Shown here: piece by piece, positions 55,430-64,000 of the stretch
Numbering within the stretch: the stretch's first letter is position 1
Layout: each line of letters opens with the position of its first letter
Origin: Papio anubis
Taxonomy: Eukaryota > Chordata > Mammalia > Primates > Cercopithecidae
Length of the DNA stretch: 64,000 bases
Direction of reading: 5' to 3'
NCBI RefSeq assembly: GCF_008728515.1
Contig: NC_044981.1
Coordinates: 109,049,702-109,113,701, forward strand
Translations under genes and position numbers: made by a program
The notes under the pieces: generated by a model
What the model saw: only the letters and a program-made list of their open reading frames with translations
Told to the model about the DNA's origin: nothing
Database searches by the model: none

Positions 55430-56500
55430 AAAACGTATGAGTCCTGAAAATTGGGACGAAGATTTCTGAGCAGATTGTGATGAAGTTGAAGACTTTGAAC
55501 CCCTAAATTCTACTGAGCCTCACTGGCCTGTGGAAGCAGCCCTTATTTCCCTCTCTGAGGAGGTTAGCCTGCCCTTGCCTGCAAACCCATACTTGCCTCG
55601 GATATTACAGGTGTTTTGCAGGGCATTGTTAATCCTCCTGAGGTCCTATTCCCACCACCTCTCATTGCTCCTAAACTTGTAACCAGAATCAGTCCCCACA
55701 GGCTTAGGAAATCTGGCAAAGTACAATCCATGAGCGGTTACCCTACACACCAAAAGAATTGCATAATTTTGCCAATTTATAACACAAACCTGGGGAAAAT
55801 ATATGAGAACATAGCCTAACAAGTAGGATCTGAGTGGAAGAAATGTGTTGGATCAGGTCGAATATATTAATATGGGTACACTAAGAAGAGATTCTGTATT
55901 CAATTGTTTGCCTGAGTGTCTGGGAATGGCTCTACCATTTGTTTAATTGGTGTATTGAGACACAAACCCAAAAGTGGTCCACAGAGAATGCACTTGAGAT
56001 TCCAGAACTTCCTTGGTGTAATCTAGAGGACAATAATCAAAGACTTGGGGAGATTGAAATACTAGGGCAGATTTTTTTATGTAAGATCTGCTTACTCACA
56101 CCCTAACTAGCAGAGTCCCAAAGACATTTCCTTCAAGTCTTTGAGAAACACATTGGTGAAAGGTGTCCCAGCAACTGAAGAGCTCCATGTTGGTTCTTCT
56201 TTGCAGTCCAGGAACACTCTCTAAGTGGCTTTCACTCTCTAAGTGGCTCTCTGAATCCAATGAGGATGATGAGATCCAGGAGTGCCAGGGGCCAGGTGGC
56301 AGCACTTAACTGCTAAGAGTAGGAATCACAATAGTTGGCAGACTGCAAGCAGTTATAGGGATGGCTTGACACACAGAGAACTTTGATGTTCTATAATTAA
56401 TCATATGTCTGTAGGACTGAAATTGATGGGCAGCCCACTAAAGTCTTATTTGACTTGTGTAAGTGGAAGGGTTTCAAATGCAGTAAATGTAAGGCTAACT
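55430..56500 (+). mobile_element. Possible ERVL/MaLR-class internal region, decayed
   Basis: GAAAATTGGGACGAAGATTT, then the text through 55700 (GGTCCTATTCCCACCACCTC, GGAAATCTGGCAAAGTACAA), has the texture of gag-like internal sequence of ERVL/MaLR-type elements. It is broken by stops with only a 67-codon remnant. No LTR borders it here, so the assignment is tentative. CACTCTCTAAGTGGCT is duplicated at 56215-56247. Confidence 0.4.
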
Positions 56501-56864
56501 TGAATCAGCATAATAGAGGTTGTGGCATATCAATCATTTTCAAAAATTATGCCACTTCATAGAACTAGAGTTCACTGAAGGAAGGCAAGCTTATTTTACA
56601 CCTCATAAAGAGTGGAAGTGGGCTCATGTCTTGTGGAATTTGTGACAGTCATCATGTTCATCATCTTTATAAAGTGACTAACCTTTTAGAATAATGGAAT
56701 GGCATTTTGAAGAGTGAATTATGGCACAAACTATGATAACACCTTGTGTGTATGCTCACATGGCTTACACAAGACGTGCTCTTACGCCGTGATCAATATG
56801 CAGTGTTGTTTCTTCCATAGTCAGGATTCTGGAAGTCCTTACCAGCCCAATAAATGGGAGGGGG
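56501..56864. other. Unassigned sequence
   Basis: No recognised feature. Confidence 0.4.
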
Positions 56865-57020
56865 GAAGCAAATAAAAGGGATACTTATTAGAAGTGAATA
56901 AATAAACCCTGTTACTATTTGCAGATGACTTGGTGGTCTATGTAGAAAACTCCAAGGACTTCAAAAAAAATCCAGTTTACTGCTAGACTACCAAACACTC
57001 ATGTGATTTTCATTGAAACC
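56865..57020 (+). mobile_element. L1 ORF2 reverse-transcriptase fragment
   Basis: A short sense piece in which FADDLVVY, the reverse-transcriptase catalytic-loop motif of LINE-1, reads at 56928-56951, followed by VENSKDF-like text. It is about 150 bp and isolated. Confidence 0.7.
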
Positions 57021-58465
57021 AGTTAGAAGGTTGGTAAAATAATCTATTACAAAAATTTCTGCAAATCTGAAGTTCCCTACAATGACCTGTATCTGGTATC
57101 CTCATCCTATTGTATGAGGAACTACTGTCTCCTGGGTGATGAGTTGCAAGTGTAAGTTAGATGGGTCAATGTCATTCGGACAACATAAAACTGCTTAGCA
57201 TTCAAATGATTTTTGGCCATAGTGTATAATGAAGAGAAAGCTGACAAAAACTAATTAAGAGGCAGTGATGCCTAGAGTTGATAGAATCAGCTTTATATTT
57301 ATATTAGCCAGTTTGAGTTTCTAGTTTCTACAGTTACTATCTCTGCAATTTTTGATAAGATTTTGGAGCTAGAGGTCATTTCATTATATAGAAAATGATT
57401 ATAATTTCAGGGTTGAGGTAATTCTTAAGTGAACTATGTAAACAGCGTAATTCAATGTCTATCACAGATTAAGCCAAAATTCTTAGTGACTCATATCATC
57501 ACCATTATGTTTGTTATATTCTTATTATGAACTAGAAACTCATAGTTAGTAATTGTACAGTCTATCGGTACATGCATTTTGTAAAGTAAAATAATTTCTG
57601 GCTGATTTTATACCATGCCCTTGGATTTTTTTCTGTCATATTTCTCATATATTCTTGAAGCACGTTATGGGAACATATGTTATCTTGCTTTAAGTATATG
57701 AGCTGTTTTAAATTATTTTGTAAGAACATGGAGTTTATGTAAAAGCATAGATGAATAGATACAAATATAAATAATCTTGGGCTAAAATGTAATAAAATGT
57801 CACAGAATCTTAAAAATGTTGACTTTATATAATAAAAAAGAAGTGGAAGATATAATCATAAGGAATTACACAAGTCAACTAGAATTTCAAATTTATAAAC
57901 CACCCATTTTCTTATCAAATCTAAGAAACCTAATAAAACCCAAACAGACCAAAATATTAAAAATAAACATTTTGAAAAAGAAACGGACTTGGGCAGTTGT
58001 TTCATGGATTTATTCAGTTTCCAACCACTCTGAGGCCACAAGTCCCCAAATTTGTATGTTTCCCATTAGCTCATTACCTAATTTTATTCCCCTTGTACAC
58101 CCTTGATCCAGAAACAAAATTAATTCTATACTGTTCTTTACTTTTCTTGTATAGATATGGCCTATTTAAAATAATGTTCCTAGAAATAAAGCCACTAAGG
58201 AAGGATCTTGATGGGATTCACCTCATTATCCATGGACACTAATCTGGAGTTCATTAAATCATCCAGCCTAATTACATGTGAAGAAAAATACTTAGGGAAC
58301 AAAAGTAACTGCACTTAACACATTGGAAATGTTCATCTTCATTAGCAAAGCATTTTTCTTCATAACCAAGGACTTAAAGTAATTTCCAAATAGAGCAGAA
58401 AATTCTTATAGAAGGTGTTACAATAACAACTATGCAGTACTTGCTATTCTGGCTCATATATTTCT
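57021..58465. other. Repeat-poor AT-rich sequence
   Basis: No interspersed repeat recognised. Frames of 61-96 codons overlap on both strands at 57816-58242 without a recognisable product. Confidence 0.4.
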
Positions 58466-58744
58466 ACTAGCCCATTTGGGATTCTATAATAAAATACCAT
58501 AAACTGGGTATCCTTTATACAAGAGAAATTTATATATTACAATTCTGGAGACTGGGAAGTCCAAGAAGAAGGTACTGGCAGATTCGTGTCTGGTAAGAGC
58601 CACTAACTTACACATGGTATCTTGTTGCTGTGTCCTTACATGGTGGAAGGGAAGAGCTAGCTCTATGGGGTCACTTTTATAAAGGTGCTAATCCCAGGAT
58701 CTCAACATATGAATTTAAGTGAGAACACAAACATTAATAGCAAC
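58466..58744 (-). mobile_element. MLT1-type MaLR LTR, antisense, decayed
   Basis: AAATACCATAAACTGGGTA, TTCTGGAGACTGGGAAGTCC, TGTGTCCTTACATGGTGGAA and CTCAACATATGAATTTAAGT occur in order. Confidence 0.82.
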
Positions 58745-60140
58745 ACTTGTGAATGGTAATTTATTAATGCAGGAATATGGATAAACACTGCCATATGATG
58801 ATAGACCCCCAAACCAAAAACAGGAGGTGGGGAATAAAGGGTTAACAAACATATCAATGTTGTGTTACCTGTAATTCAGATATTTTAATAATTTCAGACA
58901 TTTCTGTTGAAACATCACCATGCAGAATTGGAACTTTCCTATATTATGTATGATATGAAGATGACATTCTGGATTTTAAAAAGCAAAGATGTAAAGTTGA
59001 ATAGTTGACGTGATATTTAGGTATAACAATAATTATTATTAACACTGCTTAAAGACGTGATATTGGATTTTTTAATAAATACAATTTTTAACTTTTAAAA
59101 TACTTATTTTGAAAACATACACTCATTTAACTCATTCCTTTAAAATGTCTATTTTAATACATGTTATAATTGTGTAGAAAAAGTCTTATGATAGAGGAGG
59201 TAAAAGCACATTTCTCATTTTTGAATATGCTTTGTGTTTTTGGTCTGAAAAGTCTCTGGAGACTGCAGTGCATGCAAACTAGACCATTAAGGACCATAGA
59301 TTTACTCTCATGGAATGCTAGAATGTATTAAAACTGACATTAAAAACCTAACATCTGAAACACATATTTGATATCCTATTTATATTATCTATTGCTATCC
59401 TTTCCAATATAGATGTCAGTTATTGGGTTTTCCAATTAACATTCTATTTATGAAGGGAATGCTTTTATTCCAAAAGCAGGAAGATAGCACAAGTAATAAA
59501 CAAAAGAAGGCATGACTTACAAGTAGACTTTTATTGCTATCGATTACACCATCTTGAAATACAATTGCTTTAGTGTTTTCTTATTAAAGGGTTATATGAC
59601 GGAAGGCTTACTAGAAAATTGCATCTTACAATATATTCTCTGCTAGATGAGATTCACATTCCTAATATTATTTTTACTAAATCAATTCAGAAATAGTCAC
59701 TATGTTTTGAAAAGCAAACCATATATTTAGGTAGACAGTGTGCATAAACAGGTGAAGAAACTAAATGTTCTAAATGGAATATGCCTTGGTTTTAACTATT
59801 AAATTGTTCACATCTCTGTACTACCTAATCTTGAGGTTGCACAAAATTAAACAGAGCAGTCATTTATTTATATACACATTCTTATGATACCAGGGCAACT
59901 GTGTTTCCCACAAATCCTGGTAATTCAACAATTCTACTTTGAAGGATTTATTTATTTGAGTCTTGAAAGAAATTTTGTGATTAAGAATTCTGAGTAAAAA
60001 TATAAAGACTCTAAATAAAGAGAAGTTCTATGCCATGGCTGCCATTTTGCAGCACTTCACTCATTCATTCTTAAACAGGGCTGAGGAAAGTGGGGTGGAA
60101 AGTATTTTCTCATCCCAGTGTCTTTGTACTTTAAACAAAT
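58745..60140. other. AT-rich unassigned sequence
   Basis: About 1.4 kb without a recognised repeat or gene. Confidence 0.4.
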
Positions 60141-60146
60141 GAACAT

Positions 60147-60264
60147 GTATTAAATCCTAGCTACTGAGGAGGCTGAGGCTGGAGCACCCCTTGAGCCCAG
60201 AAGGAGTTCAAATTCAGGCTAGGCAACATAGCGAGCCCCCTGTCTCTGAAAAACATTTGAAAAA
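60147..60264 (+). mobile_element. Outer AluJ, left part
   Basis: CTAGCTACTGAGGAGGCTGA to CTGTCTCTGAAAAAC: left-arm sequence of an old Alu, missing its first ~35 bp. It is interrupted at its A-rich middle by another Alu. Confidence 0.85.
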
Positions 60265-60535
60265 TTGAGCTACGCTGGGCGCGGTGACTCACAACTGTAA
60301 TCCTAGCACTTCGGGAGGCCGAGGCGGGTGGATCTCTTGAGGTCAGGAGTTCGAGACCAGTCTAGCCAACATGAAAAAATTATTTCAATATAATTTTTTA
60401 TGGTGAAACTCGGTCTACTAAAAATACAAAAATTAGCCGGAAATCGCTTGACCCTGGTAGGCGGAGGTTGCAGTGAGCAAAGACTGCCACAACACTCCAG
60501 CATGGGCAATAGAGAGACACTGTGTCTCAAAATAA
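60265..60535 (+). mobile_element. Inner AluS-like inserted in an AluJ, rearranged
   Basis: GCTGGGCGCGGTGACTCACA start, AGGAGTTCGAGACCAGTCTA, and the end CACTGTGTCTCAAAATAAAT. The stretch from after TTAGCCGG to ATCGCTTGA lacks the usual ~50 bp, and a 29-bp insertion carrying a palindrome sits at 60374-60402. Confidence 0.92.
60374..60399. repeat. 26-bp palindromic insertion in Alu
   Basis: AAAAAATTAT (60374-60383), loop TTCAAT, ATAATTTTTT (60390-60399), with ATG on each side (60371-60373 and 60400-60402) where Alu has a single ATG. Confidence 0.95.
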
Positions 60536-60539
60536 ATAA

Positions 60540-60692
60540 ATAAGCCACAGGTGGTGGTACATGCCTGCAGTCCCAGCTTCTCGGGAGGCTGAGGTGGAAA
60601 GATCACTTGAGCCCAGGAGTCGGAGGCTGCAGTGAGCTATGATCGTGTCACTGCACTGCAGAGTGGGTGACACAGCAAGACCTCATCTCTAA
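60540..60692 (+). mobile_element. Outer AluJ, right part
   Basis: AAGCCACAGGTGGTGGTACA, CAGTGAGCTATGATCGTGTC, to GCAAGACCTCATCTCT. This resumes the Alu interrupted at 60264. Confidence 0.92.
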
Positions 60693-62115
60693 TTTTTTTT
60701 ATTTTTATGCATATACATTACCTAATGAAATTATAAATTAAATTGGTTAAAAGGGAAGAACATATAGCAGATTTTGAACTTGTTGCAGTGGTGAAATTAT
60801 TGATAGCTTTTCTCTTGTTCCTCTGTATTCTGATTTTCTTTAAATTGACTTCTATTCATTGTGTTACTAAAAGAATATTGATTTATATTTTTAAAGTGTG
60901 AGTAGGAGTTGAAAAAAGTCTTTTAACTCCTATTCAAGCCTTTCTAGAAATATTGCTGAACAAGAAGAAGATAAACGGAATACTGGAAATGTGAGACCAA
61001 AATGAGAAATCCCAGAGCATACTGATGTGGTGATGGTGATGACCCAGCAGACAGGGAAAGTAGATGAAGGAGAGAGAGGAGGTAATTGTTGCGTGAAGTC
61101 TTTGTGGAGGAAAGAGACAATAGGATATCAAGAACAGCTCTTTCCCAGGAGCACGGATATTTCATCTCATCCATTTCTACAAGAGTAAAGGTGGGATATG
61201 TAAGTTTTGATGTAGTTAAGTGGATAGATCCTGTAGTGGAAGATGAAGAATTTCAATTCTGATAGTCTGTATTTCCAAAATGACATTTGAGACTAGCTCA
61301 TCAGCTAATGGGGAATGGCAGAATGAGAAAGTATGGAAGTTTTCAAAAAATTAGAAGACACAAAATGGTCTACCAATTTACTCGAATTTCATGACAACGA
61401 TAGTTGCTTGTTGGAGATTTCTGGCCATTAATTTAAAGTGAAAATAGATTAATTGATTATTATAAAAGCAGGTAATGAGCCTAAAATACAGTAGATGTTC
61501 ACAAAATGGTGCATATTGTTTCGTTATTGTTCCAGACTCTTAACCAGAAATCTCAGGGCCAGATTAAAGTTCAGAATCTTTTCTGACTGGCTTTAGCTTC
61601 TCTCAGATTTTCTGAGATGTCATTCCTTCTATCTCCCCATCTAGATGCCATCCCTGCACTATGCAGATCTTTAGTATAACATCCTCTATCCTCTTTATAT
61701 AAATAGATGAACAAAGAAAGCAGATCAATTTCTCCACTTAAGATCCTCATACCTTGGGGATGGAGGGTAATCAGGAGTAAAGCTAGGTTGTTGAATGAGA
61801 AGGGTTCTCTAGGATTCATTTTTCAGCTGCTTCTTCTCACATTGAATACCTGCAAATCTGTATTTCTTCTAGTCCCAGCAAGTGGAGGGGGAGGAATTCC
61901 ATGTCCTTTAAAACAAGAATTTTCCAAATTCCTTGCTCCTGTATCTATTGGTTGCTCTGTGGCACCTTCAACTCAGCATCTGCTTTCCCGAATCTGTTCA
62001 ATTGTTCCCATAAGTTAATGTTTGCTCTTCATGATCTTAGGTGTGATGTTGACTTCTACATTATTAGTCATTTGCATGGGTGCTGAGACAGTTAATATAA
62101 AAATCTTATTCATAG
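60693..62115. other. Unassigned sequence
   Basis: Includes an imperfect hairpin at 60903-60932 and GA-rich text at 61070-61080. Overlapping 60-100-codon frames on both strands at 61571-62197 are not recognisable. Confidence 0.4.
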
Positions 62116-62119
62116 TTTT

Positions 62120-62204
62120 CAGAAAGGTAGCAGAAACAGTCAGGTTGAGTGACTGGTCCAAGGTAAGCTGGTTAAGAGGCAGTAGAATAGGACTCATGTC
62201 TAGT
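62120..62204 (-). mobile_element. MIR fragment, antisense
   Basis: GAGTGACTGGTCCAAGGTAA, GCTGGTTAAGAGGCAGTAGA fit the MIR reverse complement. Confidence 0.55.
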
Positions 62205-62220
62205 ACAATTTACCTTCTCT

Positions 62221-62544
62221 GGCTGGGTGCAGTGGCTTATGCCTGTAACACAAGTGCTCTGGGAGGCCTTGACAGGAGAATCACTTGAGGCCAGGAGTTC
62301 AAGACCAGCCTGACCAACATAGCAAGATCCTGTCTCTACAGAAATAAAAAAATTAGCCTGACAATGTTGGCACCCACCTGCAGTCCCAGCTACTCGGAAG
62401 GCTGAGGTGGGAAGATCACTTGAGCCCAGGAGTTCAAGGCTGCAGTGAGTCTAATAACACCACTGCACTCTAGCCTGAGTGACAGAGTGAGCCCCTGTCT
62501 CTAATAAAACTACATTCATAAAAATACAAATAAATTTTAAAAAG
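62221..62544 (+). mobile_element. AluJ-like, sense
   Basis: GGCTGGGTGCAGTGGCTTAT to GAGTGAGCCCCTGTCTCTAA and an A-rich tail. ACAATTTACCTTCTCT (62205-62220) and ACAACTTATCTTCTCT (62545-62560) flank it, a 16-bp target-site duplication with two changes. Confidence 0.96.
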
Positions 62545-62564
62545 ACAACTTATCTTCTCTGAAA

Positions 62565-62745
62565 CAGTGGTTCCCAAAGTTTATATTGTATTATAATCAC
62601 CTGGAGTGTTTATTAAAACACATTTCTGAGCCTCAATCCCAAAGATGTTGATTCAGTAGATCTAGGATGGCACCTGAGAATCTAAACTTCTAACAAATTT
62701 CTAAGTGAAGTTAATGCTGCTGGTTTTTTCTGTAGAAAACATAAA
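62565..62745 (+). mobile_element. MER5A-type hAT DNA transposon relic
   Basis: CAGTGGTTCCCAAAGTTTAT, ATAATCACCTGGAGTGTTTA, GATTCAGTAGATCTAGGATG, AATGCTGCTGG. The terminal inverted end is lost on the right. Confidence 0.82.
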
Positions 62746-63067
62746 GCATTTCAAGTCCTGCCCTCCCAAATCTCATTCTCTGGCTCCAAGTCCAAGAATC
62801 TTACTAATACTCTATGTCTCCCAACATGCTGATGATCTCTTTAGATGTGCGTGTCCTAATCTTGGAAGTAGTAGCTGCTGCATCTGCAGGTAAGACAGGA
62901 GACTAGTAGTCTCTCCTTGAACCATTGAGTCTTTAAGCTCCTAGAAGTTACCCTTGGAAGGATTCCCTGTTAATTCTTACATATAAATATTTGTATGATG
63001 TGTAGAATTTTAGTTAAAGAATAGCTTCTCTATAAGAACAGACTTATAGTTTCTATGTTTTTATTTT
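62746..63067. other. Unassigned sequence
   Basis: No recognised feature. Confidence 0.4.
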
Positions 63068-63071
63068 CTTT

Positions 63072-63103
<32 letters not shown>

Positions 63104-63371
63104 GAGAGAGTCTTGCTCTGTCACTCAGGCTGGAGTACAGTGGCACAATCTTGGCTCACTGCAACCTCTGCCTCCTGGGTTCAAGCGATTCTTGTGCCTC
63201 GGCCTCCTGAGTAGCTGCATGCTACCACACCTGACTGATTTTCATATTTTTAGTAGAGATGGGATTTCACCATCTTGGCCAGGCTGGTCTTGAACTCCTT
63301 ACCTCAAGTGATCTGCACGCCTCAGCCTCCCAAAGTTCTGGGATTACAGGCGTGAGCCACTGCACCCAGCC
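63068..63371 (-). mobile_element. AluS-like, antisense
   Basis: A long interrupted poly(T), GAGAGAGTCTTGCTCTGTCA, through to GCCACTGCACCCAGCC. GGACTACAGG-type text around 63215 is partly deleted. Confidence 0.96.
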
Positions 63372-64000
63372 GGCTCCTATGGATTTTAAGAGTGGAAAAT
63401 TTATGGCTCTGTCTTCTCTTTATCTTCCATTTACAGAGTCAAATCCATCCAGTACAATGTGAGTTATATTTTCTCCAAATATCTGTTCAGAGCATCACTA
63501 TTTTAAGGCCAACTATTTATTCCTACTAGCATTTAAATTCACATATACACAAAAACTCAAATTATTTTTCACAGACCACAAGGGGCATGTAATTAAGTCA
63601 ATCTCAAGAGGAGTTTATAGTTTCCCAAGAAAAATATACAGCAAAAATAAATATCAAAAATCCCATTTGAATCTCATATGCACGTTTTTAATGTAAAAAT
63701 GAAGCTTTAGATGCAAAATGTCATTTTAAATTTAGCTATTCATATCTTATAGCTTAGATACTGACAAAATTTTAGTCAGTGTAATCAATCCTTAGGGATA
63801 TAGTGATTTTTTAAAATTTTCTTTGCCAACTGGAAAGAAACTGAGTGCGAGAATAATTTTAGAGAAATGAGACAGCCTCCAGGTGAAACTCTGACTTTTT
63901 ACCAAAGACTTATGTGAAGGTGTGTCATGATGATCGAAAAGAATCTTCTCACTATCAAAGCAGCAGATTTGAAAGCATATTTTGACATGGAACATTGTGT
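63372..64000. other. AT-rich unassigned sequence
   Basis: No recognised repeat or gene to the end of the window. Confidence 0.4.

Noticed and set aside
1720..63371. 7SL, tRNA, snRNA or Y RNA genes
   Set aside because: The only 7SL-like sequence is in Alu elements; I saw no tRNA cloverleaf with A and B boxes outside SINEs.

Overview
The window looks like primate nuclear DNA from a gene desert or a large intron. It is AT-rich and packed with Alu, L1, MIR, L2, MaLR/ERVL-type LTRs and other interspersed repeats. No open reading frame reads as a functional host gene. The longest open frames (about 165, 160 and 135 codons) lie inside an LTR, in a low-complexity/unassigned stretch, and antisense to an old L1. 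I found no rRNA, tRNA, snRNA, CRISPR array or prokaryotic signal.

The youngest insertions point to an Old World monkey rather than human or ape. The AluY at 35.5 kb carries several variants I associate with cercopithecid AluY subfamilies, including GATCCGGCCAC near its 3' end. The L1 3' ends at 16.3 kb and 51.9 kb carry a duplicated GAGTTGATGGGTGC-type block that I associate with monkey L1s. This rests on memory of subfamily consensus sequences and needs an alignment.

Layout. 0-5.9 kb: an old L1 tail, an unassigned GC-richer island, an AluJ, an L2 split by an Alu monomer, and a MIR. 5.9-8.8 kb: a 5'-truncated L1 interrupted by the 3' half of a THE1-like element. 8.8-13.2 kb: unassigned sequence with a 99-bp local duplication, a solo THE1/MST LTR with a perfect target-site duplication, and an Alu. 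13-22 kb: Alus, MIRs, a young L1 with a 13-bp target-site duplication, a 63-bp local duplication and an 80-bp tandem pair. 22-27.5 kb: unassigned sequence, an (AT)n array, antisense L1M and MER5A. 27.5-41 kb: sparse repeats, a purine-rich kilobase, the AluY, a MIR-bearing local duplication, an MST-type LTR with a long GA tract, and a 69-bp tandem duplication. 41-47 kb: a CpG-rich ERV1-class LTR, a hairpin, a possible processed retrocopy tail, an inverted (twin-primed) L1, old L1M, L2, MLT1 and a second LTR. 48-64 kb: antisense L1M, a 1.3-kb antisense L1 with a 14-bp target-site duplication, possible ERVL-type internal sequence, MLT1, an Alu nested in an Alu with a palindromic micro-insertion, and more Alu, MIR and MER5A.

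No genes act together here. The interest lies in the insertion history and in several small duplications and palindromes that known repeat families do not explain. I did not find a convincing undescribed functional system. Family names come from pattern recognition, so subfamily calls are approximate.
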